Assembly (NCBI GenBank): GCA_903833215.1
Contig: CAILEM010000048.1
Location: forward strand, 50,495 to 114,494
DNA from: an uncultured Armatimonadota bacterium
GTDB lineage: Bacteria > Armatimonadota > Fimbriimonadia > Fimbriimonadales > Fimbriimonadaceae
Length of the DNA stretch: 64,000 nucleotides
Reading direction: 5' to 3'
Below, piece after piece: positions 45,762 to 54,534 of this stretch (position 1 is the stretch's first letter; the number at the start of each line of letters is the position of its first letter). The notes beneath the pieces are model-generated. The model was not told the DNA's origin and made no database searches. It was given only the letters and a program-made list of their open reading frames with translations. The translations under genes and the position numbers were made by a program.

Positions 45762-46574
45762 CTACGGCAGGCTGAATATGATTCCCGATAGCCCACTTAC
45801 ACGACCGAAAGTCGGATCGACGAGATGTGAGAGTTTCAACTTTTGATTTATTCCTATTGAGACCGTTGGCCGATAGGTTTGTGTGCTTAACATCGTTTCC
45901 ATCAGCATATAGTCTGTCGCAGGCTTGGACATTCTCAATCGGTATTTGACCGACCGCCTTCCGGATGTCGCATCAATGAGCCTGGCGCTTAGGCGAGGAG
46001 GTACTTTGGCTTGGAAGACGTTACGGTAATTGTCCACGCCAATCGAAACGAGTGAACTGCCAAATAGGCCAACTGGATAGCCCATTTTTAGCTCAGCGTC
46101 CTTCCACCGGATCTTTCTGTTTGCGAGGTCGACGCACAGAACTGTTCTTGCTTGCAGCATCCAATTCAGTATTTGTCTGCCTGGGTGCCATTTGCCAACA
46201 GCACGTGCGCCCACATCAAAGACCATTAGGCCATTTGAGACGAAGCACGTTCTAGTCATGCCAACGTTTCCGACCGGTATTACGCCGACCCTTACGCCTT
46301 GTTCGCTCACAACATTTATCTCGAAGTCGCCGCCGAAAAAGACTAGCGAGTGCGAATGCGCATCATGAAAGACTTCATGAGGGCCCCAGCATCGTGTCGC
46401 CCATCGACCATTGTGGTCAGTCTTGACAACCCAGTTGCCCGCAACTCTCTCAATGTCGACCCCGTTTTGGTGCCATCCTGCCTGAGCAGGCAGGCCCTTC
46501 ACAGTTAAGAGAAATACTGCCTGAATAAGCGTCAACATACTAACTGTCGCTGCATAGCGTATTACCCGGTCCAA
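45762..46574 (-). CDS. Exported hypothetical protein, possibly propeller-like
   Basis: The 270-residue frame opens with TTG 46574; ATG 46538 is another possible start and still leaves a signal peptide (MLTLIQAVFLLTVKGLPAQA). The body has repeated short beta-strand patterns with W/G residues (HSLVFFGGDFEINVV, GNVGMTRTCFVSNGLMVFDV, TVLCVDLANRKIRWKD). These recall the inner blades of an incomplete beta-propeller. I do not recognise a family. It lies between the giant repeat protein and the retropepsin operon, 18 bases from the latter on the same strand, so it may be its last gene. Confidence 0.5.
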   Translation of the reverse strand: MDRVIRYAATVSMLTLIQAVFLLTVKGLPAQAGWHQNGVDIERVAGNWVVKTDHNGRWATRCWGPHEVFHDAHSHSLVFFGGDFEINVVSEQGVRVGVIPVGNVGMTRTCFVSNGLMVFDVGARAVGKWHPGRQILNWMLQARTVLCVDLANRKIRWKDAELKMGYPVGLFGSSLVSIGVDNYRNVFQAKVPPRLSARLIDATSGRRSVKYRLRMSKPATDYMLMETMLSTQTYRPTVSIGINQKLKLSHLVDPTFGRVSGLSGIIFSLP

Positions 46575-46592
46575 CGAGCCGCAGAAAGAACT

Positions 46593-46997
46593 TCAATGTC
46601 GAAAGACCAACGTGGCTTTTTTTGACCTAACGTCGAGGACAGCAATCACGTTAAAACTACGGAGCAGATCGTTCCCCAACAGGCCGTCGAATCCGACCGG
46701 AAGCTCCATAAATCGAGATGGCACTTCAGATTGGGTTGAATCAAAAATCGATATATGGTTAAGGACCATCCTTCGAGAAGATGCTCCTCCTCCAACGACT
46801 GGGGCCTCCTCCCTAGGCAATGAGGTCAATTCGTATCCAAGAACTTTGGACAGTCGTGAAGATAATGTCGTAAGTGCGGCTCCGGTATCGAGAAGTAGAT
46901 TTGCCTCAAAGACTCCATTTGGCCCTTCAAGGGTCGCAGGGACGAAGGCGAATCCAGTTCCCGGTTCAAGTGAGAGTTCAATCCGCACCGCGATCAC
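46593..46997 (-). CDS. Retropepsin-like aspartic protease
   Basis: The 134-residue protein has the retropepsin active-site motif LLLDTGAALTTL (D37-T38-G39) followed by the flap region and a second hydrophobic block GFDGLLGNDLLRSFNVIAVLD. This is the usual gag-asp_proteas/RVP_2-type layout of bacterial single-domain aspartic proteases, which act as dimers. No signal peptide or membrane segment is seen, so a cytoplasmic site is likely. Its ATG overlaps the stop of the preceding gene by 4 bases, making a coupled operon with two small genes of unknown function. Their products could be substrates or inhibitors, though this is inferred from position only. Confidence 0.7.
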   Translation of the reverse strand: MIAVRIELSLEPGTGFAFVPATLEGPNGVFEANLLLDTGAALTTLSSRLSKVLGYELTSLPREEAPVVGGGASSRRMVLNHISIFDSTQSEVPSRFMELPVGFDGLLGNDLLRSFNVIAVLDVRSKKATLVFRH

Positions 46998-47224
46998 TTG
47001 AGTTGAAAGACCGTGACCTTGCGATGCGTTTGGCCCAACTGATCAAGGGCGCGATATGCACCATCATTCGTCTTGCTGACCGCTCGCACAGATCCCGCCG
47101 TAATCGTGATCCCACTTCGAATGGGATCAAAAACGACAGCAAACCATTGCGGATATTCCTTCTCAGCGGTAGATAGGGAGATTTCGTTTTCGAGAATGAT
47201 CGTATTGTGGCCCAGCAATTTCAC
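46994..47224 (-). CDS. Small hypothetical protein, middle gene of the retropepsin operon
   Basis: GTG 47224 overlaps the stop of the upstream gene (GTGA), which supports this start over the longer frame. The 76-residue product (MKLLGHNTIILENEISLSTA, then EKEYPQWFAVVFDPI, then VRAVSKTNDGAYRALDQLG) looks like a small alpha/beta protein with an aromatic core. I do not recognise it. Tight overlaps on both sides show that it belongs to the operon. Confidence 0.55.
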   Translation of the reverse strand: MKLLGHNTIILENEISLSTAEKEYPQWFAVVFDPIRSGITITAGSVRAVSKTNDGAYRALDQLGQTHRKVTVFQLK

Positions 47225-47505
47225 GGCGTCACCTCGCGAACAATGCGTCCCATCGACCAAGACAATTCGTCTAGCAGGTCTTGGACGGCGTCAGCATCTG
47301 TGCCGCTCTCAAATACGATGACTTCATCGCTATCGCCAATTTCGATCCCTTGCGGTATTTCACCGACAATGTCGGGATCGGGTGCAAACCCGAGTCGCTT
47401 GAGTGCCTGACGTAAGGCCGCTGCTCGACTGTGTGACATATTTAGGAACGGTCGACCCACGGGGTCGATCATCACTGATACGATCTCGCCATTCGAGTTT
47501 GTCAT
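47221..47505 (-). CDS. Small hypothetical protein, first gene of the retropepsin operon
   Basis: The 94-residue protein begins MTNSNGEIVSVMIDPVGRPF and contains a basic helical stretch (HSRAAALRQALKRLGFAPDP), then an acidic end (DADAVQDLLDELSWSMG). The charge split suggests a regulator or a protein-binding module. No family is recognised. It overlaps the next gene by 4 bases. Confidence 0.55.
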   Translation of the reverse strand: MTNSNGEIVSVMIDPVGRPFLNMSHSRAAALRQALKRLGFAPDPDIVGEIPQGIEIGDSDEVIVFESGTDADAVQDLLDELSWSMGRIVREVTP

Positions 47506-47725
47506 AGTCCAATTTTACACTTCTGAATCTTGCCGTCCAAGGAATACTCCTAACCTCCAACCACGCATTCAAGGTTCCCACGGTAAGTCTGTGCAGACGA
47601 TTGGCCGCCTCACTGAGGCCCATCGTCCCGGAAAATAACCGAAATTTGCTGAAGCTTCTGCTGAGGATGTCAAGCAATCCTCCTCCTCACTATTCGATTG
47701 CCTTGAGATTTGAGGAGTTATAGAA

Positions 47726-49027
47726 GTGAACCGAAATCTGTTTTTATTGAGTGCTTTTACCGTTGGATTGGTCCCTGGGCTTGCGGCGGCGCAGCCGAAG
47801 TTTCTGGTCGACACCACCCAGATTCTGCCAAGTGAGGCAGCTCAAGCTAGTCGACTGAAAGCAGACGGTACTTGGCTGTTGACGCAGTGGTCGCCTAGCA
47901 TGACGGCCGCAGATTGGGCGGCGATGGTCAACAAGATTGGTCCTGGGTTGGTCGTTTCGGAGGATGGTGGGATCAGCCGCCGACATTTGATGGATACGAT
48001 CATGTGGCCTCACTTGGTGCTCGGCGCCTCCAACGGCAATTACGTGCGACAGACGTCAGCGAACTATCTGGCTGCAGACACATCCATCGGTGGAGCATCA
48101 CCCCTGCAGTGGTTTCTCTGCCCTCCGAACGGGACGACCAACCGGCCCTCTTTTAGCCAGCAGTTGACCAGCGGGTCAGAGATGGCTTTGCTCTCCAGCG
48201 CAGGTTGGGTACAAGCCCAAGGCGGTGGCGGTTCCTCCATGTTCACTGGATCTCCAAATCGAAGCTACTGGGAGACACTGAGGTTGGTGAAGCCATCGGG
48301 TTCCGGAGCGATTCGCCAAGGCGATGTCGTAACCCCGTGGACTTGGAACGGGTTCTTCAACGGTGGCAACTTCGTTGGAACCGATGGATCCCAAGGTGGA
48401 GTTCTGTTTGCTAACCGAAGCACTCCAAACGATCGGTCTGCGCAGTTCACTGCGATGTTTGGACCAGAGGCCTCGGTCGGCACACAGTTCGCCAACCCAA
48501 CTTATGCAATGGCGTATATGGAATTCTCAGAGATTTCTGACGGCCGTGGTTCGTTCTATCGAGACTGGACCCTGACTCCTGCCGACATCACGGAGTTGCG
48601 AAGACGCACGGGGAAGAAAGTCATCGCATTCACCCGCAGCTACGTGCCTCTAAGTGAGTGCCCACAGCTGCCGACCCACAAGCGAGAAGTTGACTCCGCA
48701 TTAGCGTGTGGCGATTGTGGTGGAATCGCATTCGAGATCGCCGCGGGTTCGACATCCGCTCTGGCAAGCGCCAAGATCATCGACGGCATCGCCGCCATCG
48801 CCAAAGCCGGAAAGCAGTGCTTCATCAAGCTCCCGCCTCGCGGAAACTCGACGAACTACAGCGCCGATGCCCTCGCCACTCTCCGCTACCTAAAGGCCAA
48901 TTCTCCGTACTACAAACAACTCAACATCATCCTGGCCGTCTACAGCCGCCAAGACACCCATGTCACATTCATCGGAGGAAACAACTCGGTCGAAGGGGCA
49001 CTAAATGCGCTTCGGACGTATCGCTGA
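47726..49027 (+). CDS. Secreted protein of unknown function
   Basis: GTG 47726 has GAGGAG about 9 bases upstream. The 433-residue product has a signal peptide (LFLLSAFTVGLVPGLAAAQ). The body contains TWLLTQWSPSMTAADWAAMV, several Trp/Gly-rich loops (GDVVTPWTWNGFFNGGNFVG) and KKVIAFTRSYVPLSECPQLP near the end. Two cysteine-containing loops (ECPQLP, ACGDCGG) may pair. No domain is recognised; a TIM-barrel-like fold is possible from the spacing of hydrophobic strands. It stands alone, ended by a strong terminator. Confidence 0.55.
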   Translation: MNRNLFLLSAFTVGLVPGLAAAQPKFLVDTTQILPSEAAQASRLKADGTWLLTQWSPSMTAADWAAMVNKIGPGLVVSEDGGISRRHLMDTIMWPHLVLGASNGNYVRQTSANYLAADTSIGGASPLQWFLCPPNGTTNRPSFSQQLTSGSEMALLSSAGWVQAQGGGGSSMFTGSPNRSYWETLRLVKPSGSGAIRQGDVVTPWTWNGFFNGGNFVGTDGSQGGVLFANRSTPNDRSAQFTAMFGPEASVGTQFANPTYAMAYMEFSEISDGRGSFYRDWTLTPADITELRRRTGKKVIAFTRSYVPLSECPQLPTHKREVDSALACGDCGGIAFEIAAGSTSALASAKIIDGIAAIAKAGKQCFIKLPPRGNSTNYSADALATLRYLKANSPYYKQLNIILAVYSRQDTHVTFIGGNNSVEGALNALRTYR

Positions 49028-49061
49028 ATCATTCTTCAATCGAAACTCCAGGATCTGAAAA

Positions 49062-49087
49062 AGCCGAACGCGAAATCGCGTTCGGCT
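49062..49087 (+). terminator. Intrinsic terminator after the secreted protein gene
   Basis: AGCCGAACGCG (49062-49072) and CGCGTTCGGCT (49077-49087) form a perfect 11-bp stem with a 4-base loop, followed by CTCTATGTTT. It lies 35 bases past the plus-strand stop. Confidence 0.8.
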
Positions 49088-49248
49088 CTCTATGTTTGAA
49101 AGGAATGAAGATTGGCAACACCTTCATCGCGAAACCGACATCAGCGACCATCGAGTCGAAAAGCACTTCGAACGCTCGATATCAAGGTCTTGCCCTGTAG
49201 TCAAAACTTGGGTGGCAGGAAAAGACTCCGCTACCTGCTCGACTTACT

Positions 49249-49285
49249 CTTCTCATCAGACCAGATGAATACGCTTGATGAGAAG
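49249..49285 (-). terminator. Hairpin downstream of the TPR membrane protein gene
   Basis: CTTCTCATCA (49249-49258) and TGATGAGAAG (49276-49285) form a perfect 10-bp stem with a 17-base loop, 24 bases beyond the minus-strand stop. It could end that transcript. Confidence 0.45.
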
Positions 49286-49308
49286 AATTGCAGCGAGCGC
49301 ATCCGTAG

Positions 49309-50433
49309 CTAGGGAAGTCGGTTAATTTGCCTCGCGCGACTATCAATCACGGCGGGACTAGGTTTTGACGTTGCCTTGGCAGCCATCTCGAGGGCGGCGA
49401 GAGCCCCTTTTTTATCGCGCAATCCGATCTTGGCATCGCACAGCATCAGGCCGATGATCCCGTTTTGGCGTGACTCTGTGGTCAGCTTTTGCAGAAGTTC
49501 GATCGCAGCACGGTATCGCTGGCCATATATGTTTTGTGCTGCCAGCGCAAGAGTCGCCTCGGTGTAGTTTGGATTCAATCTGAGCGCTTCTGCCATATGC
49601 TTCATGGCCACCTCCCGATCTTTGCTCCCGATGCATTTTGCGTAGAGCAGATGAGCCCACGGATCACTTGGGGCAACTTTCAAGTACTCGGATAAACAGA
49701 TCGATGCATTCTCGCTATCTCCGATGTTGGCGAGGGCAAAGGCATGTTGCCCCATAAGGGTTAGCAGTTCTTTGAAGTCGGGAATACCACTGTTTGTCCG
49801 AAGCTTGAGCCCGACACTTCGGGACAAAATTTGAGTTTTGCCTGTACGAAGTTGCGTCAACCAATCATCAGATGAAAAAACCCATGCGAGTGTCTTTTGC
49901 GTGGTAGCAATGGACTCCGCGTTCTTCCCTTCTTCTGATAGGGACCGCCCAAGTCGTTCGACCCCCATGATGAAGTGGCTGTCGTTATCGACAACTGTCC
50001 GGAAGAAGTTTGCAGGCTTGAGCCAGACCTGAACCCCCCATGCCGTGATGAATAGCGACGCGCCAAAGTTGATGGCAAGCAAGGTGGAAAAGGCGGGATT
50101 CTTGCTTGCAAAAACCTGATGGCAGAAGATGCCGAGGATGCACGCAACCGCGACTCCTGCTTCTGCGCAACGGTACGGCGCGACGACAAAGGAAGGTACC
50201 GTCGGGAAGTTCGAGATGGGGATGTAAACGGACAATGCGCAAATGGCCAACCATGCCAGATCGGGGCGTCTTTTCCAGTTGTAGCCCAGAAAACCTATGA
50301 TTCCAACTACGAAAACGCCACTAAGGAACACCCACTCTGTGCCTTGGTAGTTCTCTAGCGTAAAGGTAACGACGGATGCCCGGTCCGGGATAAGGAAGGC
50401 GCACCCGTAGTGGGCCAGCGTTTTCAAACTCAA
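49309..50433 (-). CDS. TPR membrane protein, C-terminal part (separated by TAG)
   Basis: This frame carries the last membrane helices (VFLSGVFVVGIIGFLGYNW, LAWLAICALSVYIPI, AVACILGIFCHQVF). A C-terminal block of about four TPR repeats follows (residues 215-350: NASICLSEYLKVAPSDPWAH, REVAMKHMAEALRLNPNYTE). TTG 50433 is only a nominal start without a ribosome site. The 19 codons before it (NVGGAPFRKGFNDFGYTLIL) continue the preceding ORF in the same frame. It is therefore the second half of one gene whose TAG stop at 50491-50493 is probably a nonsense change. Membrane proteins of this layout resemble the DUF1736/TMTC type linked to protein O-mannosylation. Confidence 0.6.
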   Translation of the reverse strand: MSLKTLAHYGCAFLIPDRASVVTFTLENYQGTEWVFLSGVFVVGIIGFLGYNWKRRPDLAWLAICALSVYIPISNFPTVPSFVVAPYRCAEAGVAVACILGIFCHQVFASKNPAFSTLLAINFGASLFITAWGVQVWLKPANFFRTVVDNDSHFIMGVERLGRSLSEEGKNAESIATTQKTLAWVFSSDDWLTQLRTGKTQILSRSVGLKLRTNSGIPDFKELLTLMGQHAFALANIGDSENASICLSEYLKVAPSDPWAHLLYAKCIGSKDREVAMKHMAEALRLNPNYTEATLALAAQNIYGQRYRAAIELLQKLTTESRQNGIIGLMLCDAKIGLRDKKGALAALEMAAKATSKPSPAVIDSRARQINRLP

Positions 50434-50490
50434 AATGAGCGTGTACCCGAAGTCGTTGAAACCCTTCCTGAACGGGGCGCCACCGACGTT

Positions 50491-51186
50491 CTACATAAGG
50501 ACGTAGACGACCAGTATCAATAGGTATGGCCACGTTAATCGCCAAGCATCCCGCTTCTGTCTCGTTCCAAAAAGGAGCACGGAAAGGGGAACACACGCGA
50601 CACTTAGGATGGCTTGCTCTTTGCTGAGAATCGCTAAGAAGTAGGTTAACCCCCCAGCAACTTTCCACCAAGCAGACTTGGAAGAGTTGGTTTGAAGAAT
50701 GCTGATGAGGAACAGCGACAGAAAGAGCGTACTGAGAGTGTCGGTTCGGCCACCGATCCACGAAGTCGCGCCTACCTGTGTGGGCTGGTAGGCGAAGAAC
50801 AAGCCCGCCAGGAGGCCCGCCCAGTGCGATTTGACCAACACGAAGGCAATGACCGCGACCGCCACCGCAGTTAAGGCATGAAGGATCACGTTGTCCAAAT
50901 GATAGTAAAACGGGTTTCCGCGAAAAAGAGCATTTTCAATCGCAAAGCTCGCCGACGTAAGGGGGCGATAGTAGTTTGCGAAGGGCTTGGTGAAAGCCAA
51001 AAGCAAAGAGCTCGTCGCCGTACCTGGAGTAGCCCTCATTAGGTCGGTGTCATCCCAAAATGCGGCACCACGCAAAGATGGAAGATAGACCGCCAACGAT
51101 GCGAGGAACACACAGACAAGCAAGAACCGGAATCGAATTGAGATTCCGGGGATCTTCCTGTCGATGCTTGAGGTGACCGAAATCAT
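50491..51186 (-). CDS. TPR membrane protein, N-terminal part (ends at in-frame TAG)
   Basis: The 231-residue frame has at least five membrane helices (LLVCVFLASLAVYLPSL, LTAVAVAVIAFVLVKS, LLAGLFFAYQP, FLSLFLISILQ). It also has the loop WDDTDLMRATPG, in the position where the GT-C glycosyltransferase fold carries catalytic Asp residues, and motif WIGGRTDTLSTLF as in DUF1736/TMTC proteins. It breaks at TAG (50491-50493) within YLLILVVYVLM, and the frame continues without another stop to 49309. Undisturbed, the protein would have about 624 residues. Confidence 0.65.
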   Translation of the reverse strand: MISVTSSIDRKIPGISIRFRFLLVCVFLASLAVYLPSLRGAAFWDDTDLMRATPGTATSSLLLAFTKPFANYYRPLTSASFAIENALFRGNPFYYHLDNVILHALTAVAVAVIAFVLVKSHWAGLLAGLFFAYQPTQVGATSWIGGRTDTLSTLFLSLFLISILQTNSSKSAWWKVAGGLTYFLAILSKEQAILSVACVPLSVLLFGTRQKRDAWRLTWPYLLILVVYVLM

Positions 51187-51437
51187 CTTTGACCCAGCGA
51201 ACGTCCGCTGACCAGCTTAAGGATGTTGGAGATCAACAAATGCTCAAAGGTTTTTTGATAATCGTGGCCGAGGCAACGAATCCATCACTTCTCCCAAATC
51301 TTGAGGCTTCGGAGAATTCTACATCCAGTGACTGCAAATTGTAACCATGACTCGCAACAGATTTGTGTGACTGTAAAAATTGCGTTGGAGTTGAGAAAGG
51401 CTCCAATGCTGGAAGCACGAGACCTGAAACGAAAATG

Positions 51438-51464
51438 GAGCCCCGGCTGAAATAGCCGGGGCTC
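51438..51464 (-). terminator. Intrinsic terminator of the ice-binding-domain protein gene
   Basis: GAGCCCCGGCT (51438-51448) and AGCCGGGGCTC (51454-51464) form a perfect 11-bp stem with a 5-base loop, 22 bases past the minus-strand stop. A T-rich stretch (CATTTTCGTTTC) follows on the minus strand. Confidence 0.8.
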
Positions 51465-51486
51465 GATCTTGGCGTTAGTCGCGAGA

Positions 51487-54400
51487 CTAACCTCTCTTGC
51501 TCTTTGTTGTACGAGCAGGAGGAGGCGATGCCTTTGAGCGGTTTCGTGGTGGAACCACCACAGGATTGGAGTCGAGGGAAATGGCGGCAACGTTCGTTAG
51601 GAAACGACCTTGCAACGACATACCCGTATTTGCCGTGATGGATGCCTGAGCGAGGACATTCCCTACGACTGTCGAGTTCACCCCGAAGGTTGCAGAGGAC
51701 CCCACTCCCCAGTAGATGTTCTTAGCTAGCGCACCGCCAACCAAGGTCATCGTGCTACCGACACCTGTTGTGAGGGTGCTGCCCATCTGGAGGATGAATA
51801 TCGCGCCAGAATCACCCTTGGCGTCAAAGGTAACGTTCGACCCGACGCCGAGCATGACCGATGTCGAGTTTGAATATAAGCCCGGAGCAAAGGTGAGTCC
51901 GCTGATATCACCTGGCAACGCGTTTGCATTCAATCGAGTGGTGACGTCCGTATAGGCTGCTAGCAGGTCGGCCTTTGCCTTGGCTGCAACAGCGTCGCCG
52001 GCGTGAATTACACCCGTAAGCGTTCCAGGTGGGAATCCTGTGATGGCTGTGCCTGGACTGACACCCATATCACCGACGATGTTCGTTGGCCCCGTGTTCG
52101 TCACTGTCGAGCCAGCGAGAATGCCATAGGTGCCTGCGGTGCCAAGCCCTACTTGAGCTTGTCCAGTGGTGAACGTCCATGTGTACTTGGCGACCATGGC
52201 CGTGCCTGCCACATCCTTGACTCCAGTGGTCACAGTCGCTGTATAGGTTGTTGTGCCGGCAAGTGCCGAAGCAGGTGCCAGGGTGGCAATGTTGTTAGAA
52301 TAGGTTACTATTGATGGAACGGACACATTGCCAGGTCCTGTCAGTGTGAACGTTGAGTTCGTAACCGTAGTTGGGTTAAGTGCTTCATTAAAGGTCGCCG
52401 TTACATTGTCAACGACTCCGACCTGGGTTTGAAGATTGGCGGGGAATGTGGATACAACCGCTGGCGGGATGTCCGTCGTGAAGGACCACGTAAAGACACT
52501 TGCCATGGATGTGCCTACGACATCCTTAACCCCCGTGGTTACTGTGGCTGTATATTTTGTTCCGCCCAGTAGTGAGTTCGTGGGCTTGAGGGTGATCGTG
52601 TTGTTCGCATAGCTAACGGCAGCCGGGACCACTACATTGCCAGGTCCGGCCAGTGAGAATGTCGAGCCAGTGATCGTGGCAGGGTTCATCGCCTTGCTAA
52701 ACGTTGCTGTGACCGACGTATTCGCCAAGACGGCGATGGCATTTGCCAGAGGAGTGTTTGAAACCACGGTTGGTGGCGAGTCAGTGGTGAATGTCCATGT
52801 ATAGGCATTCGCCATCGGCGTCCCTGCCACATCCTTGACACCGGTTGTCACTGTAGCCGTATAGGTGGTTCCACCCGCAAGCGCTGAGGTGGGAACCAGG
52901 GTGGCGATGTTGTTTGCGTAGGTTACCGTTGCAGGAACACCCGAGTTGCCGGGGCCAGCGAGCGAGAAGGTCGAACCCGTAATCGAGGCAGCGCTCATCG
53001 CTTCGTTAAAGGTTACCGAGACGTTGGTGGTCGCTAGAACGTTGGTCGCCGATGCCACCGGATTGGTTGAAATAACCGTGGGTGGAATGTCAATCGCGGC
53101 TGTGGTGAACGTCCACGAATAGTTGTTGACCATTGCTGTGCCAGCAATGTCCTTGACTCCCGTGGTTACCGTCGCCCGGTAGACCGTATTCCCGAGGAGA
53201 GCCGACGTCGGATTGAGGACTGCCGCGTCGTTTGCGTAGGTCACCGTTGCCGACACTGGTGCGCCACCGTTGGGTGTGAGCGTGAAGTTAGTAGAGTTAA
53301 TCGTGGACGCGTTCATTGCTTCGCTGAACGTCGCCGTCACGTTGGTGCTGATGGAGACTCCAGCGGCCAAGGAAGCGGGGATCGTTGAGATAACCGTAGG
53401 AGCAATGTCCGTCGATGCTGTCGTAAACGTCCAGGTGTAGTTGCTCACCATCGGTGTGCCAGCTACGTCCGTGACCCCGGTGGTGACTACGGCTGTGTAA
53501 ACCGTGCTTCCAAGCAGGGCAACTGTTGGGTTGAGAACTGCCGCGTTGTTCGCGTATGTCACCGTGGCTGGCACGGATGCCCCGCCAGCAGGCGTCAGTG
53601 TGAAGTTGGTCGCATTGATCGTAGCCGGGTTCATCGCTTCGTTGAACGTGGCCGTAACCTTGCTACTAATCGAGACGCCGGTTGCGCCTGCAGTTGGAAG
53701 TGTCGAAATGACGAGTGGCGCGACGTCGGCCGCTGCCGTCGTAAACGTCCAGGTGTAGTTACTCACCATGAATGTTCCGGCTACGTCCTTAACTTTGTTC
53801 TTAATGGTGGCTGTATAGAGAGTGCTCGCGGTTAATGGGACGGTTGGGTTTATCGTCGCCACATCGTTTGCATAGGCTACCGTCGCAGGCACGGCAACTC
53901 CACTTGGGCCAGCAACACTGAAGTTGGCAGGAGTGAGGGACGAGGCGTCCATGGGCTTGTTGAATGTCGCCGACATGTTAGCGCTCGGTGAAACCCCGGT
54001 GGCCCCAGCAAGCGGTATCGTGGACAACACTGTCGGAGGAAGATCGTTGGTTCCCGTCGTGAACGACCACACGTAGGGTCGCTCAAGAGACTGGTTTGCC
54101 AAGTTCTTGACGCCCGTGCCAATCGTGACGGTAATCACGGTGTTCTGTGGCATAAGGGCGTCGAGCATCAACGTCGCTTTGTGACCTGAGAACGTCACCG
54201 TTCCTGTGAGTGGCACAGGGGCGCCTTGCTGCAAGGTCGTTTTGCGAACTTGAGAAGCAACTTTTCCTAACGGTGCTCCAAGGCTTGGTGCCGTCGCTGA
54301 AAAAGTAGCTGCATTGATGCTATTAGGCATCAGCGGTGTGTTGAAGGTTGCCGTTATCAGACTGTTCGTCGGAACAAGGGTTGCTCCGTCGAGGGGGGTG

Positions 54401-54522
54401 ACTGAAATCACCGTAGGTCCAATAGCCGACCTGCCTCCGCCCCCGCCTCCGCAACCGCTAAGGAAGATAGAAGCCATTAGCATGAGCGTCATTCCGACGC
54501 CCGATAGTTTAAATTTCACCAT
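51487..54522 (-). CDS. Lipoprotein with seven Big_5-like domains and a DUF3494 ice-binding domain
   Basis: The 1011-residue protein has a lipobox (IFLSGC, Cys24) followed by a run of glycines. Seven Big_5-like domains of about 100 residues each follow, opening like PPTVISTNPVASATNVLATT with TFNEAM and closing with YTWTFTT. Residues 790-985 match DUF3494, the type 1 ice-binding fold: AGTYGILAGSTVTNTGPTNI, GDMGVSPGTAITGFPPG, FAPGLYSNSTSVMLGVG, NIYWGVGSSATFGVNSTVVG. The tail is basic and proline rich. Ice-binding proteins of this fold slow ice growth or anchor cells to ice, but many DUF3494 domains have no tested ice activity, and adhesin-like use is possible. The next minus-strand gene upstream is the SLH porin, with 12 bases between them, so they may be co-expressed. 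Confidence 0.85.
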   Translation of the reverse strand: MVKFKLSGVGMTLMLMASIFLSGCGGGGGGRSAIGPTVISVTPLDGATLVPTNSLITATFNTPLMPNSINAATFSATAPSLGAPLGKVASQVRKTTLQQGAPVPLTGTVTFSGHKATLMLDALMPQNTVITVTIGTGVKNLANQSLERPYVWSFTTGTNDLPPTVLSTIPLAGATGVSPSANMSATFNKPMDASSLTPANFSVAGPSGVAVPATVAYANDVATINPTVPLTASTLYTATIKNKVKDVAGTFMVSNYTWTFTTAAADVAPLVISTLPTAGATGVSISSKVTATFNEAMNPATINATNFTLTPAGGASVPATVTYANNAAVLNPTVALLGSTVYTAVVTTGVTDVAGTPMVSNYTWTFTTASTDIAPTVISTIPASLAAGVSISTNVTATFSEAMNASTINSTNFTLTPNGGAPVSATVTYANDAAVLNPTSALLGNTVYRATVTTGVKDIAGTAMVNNYSWTFTTAAIDIPPTVISTNPVASATNVLATTNVSVTFNEAMSAASITGSTFSLAGPGNSGVPATVTYANNIATLVPTSALAGGTTYTATVTTGVKDVAGTPMANAYTWTFTTDSPPTVVSNTPLANAIAVLANTSVTATFSKAMNPATITGSTFSLAGPGNVVVPAAVSYANNTITLKPTNSLLGGTKYTATVTTGVKDVVGTSMASVFTWSFTTDIPPAVVSTFPANLQTQVGVVDNVTATFNEALNPTTVTNSTFTLTGPGNVSVPSIVTYSNNIATLAPASALAGTTTYTATVTTGVKDVAGTAMVAKYTWTFTTGQAQVGLGTAGTYGILAGSTVTNTGPTNIVGDMGVSPGTAITGFPPGTLTGVIHAGDAVAAKAKADLLAAYTDVTTRLNANALPGDISGLTFAPGLYSNSTSVMLGVGSNVTFDAKGDSGAIFILQMGSTLTTGVGSTMTLVGGALAKNIYWGVGSSATFGVNSTVVGNVLAQASITANTGMSLQGRFLTNVAAISLDSNPVVVPPRNRSKASPPPARTTKSKRG

Positions 54523-54534
54523 TTGCTCCTTGGG

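Noticed and set aside
47360..47677. Minus-strand frame with a GLSEAANRLHRL stretch resembling an excisionase
   Set aside because: It overlaps a better-supported gene in another frame and loses any similarity after about 25 residues.
4393..50493. Stop-codon recoding as the reason for three interrupted frames (TAA 4393, TGA 9204, TAG 50491)
   Set aside because: All three stop types also end intact genes in this window, often with operon overlaps. Independent mutations or assembly errors are simpler.
51700..54500. Repeated segments in the ice-binding-domain gene as a possible CRISPR or tandem DNA array
   Set aside because: The periodicity is about 300 bases, in frame, and encodes Big_5-like domains with diverged DNA. 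There are no short direct repeats with spacers anywhere in the window.
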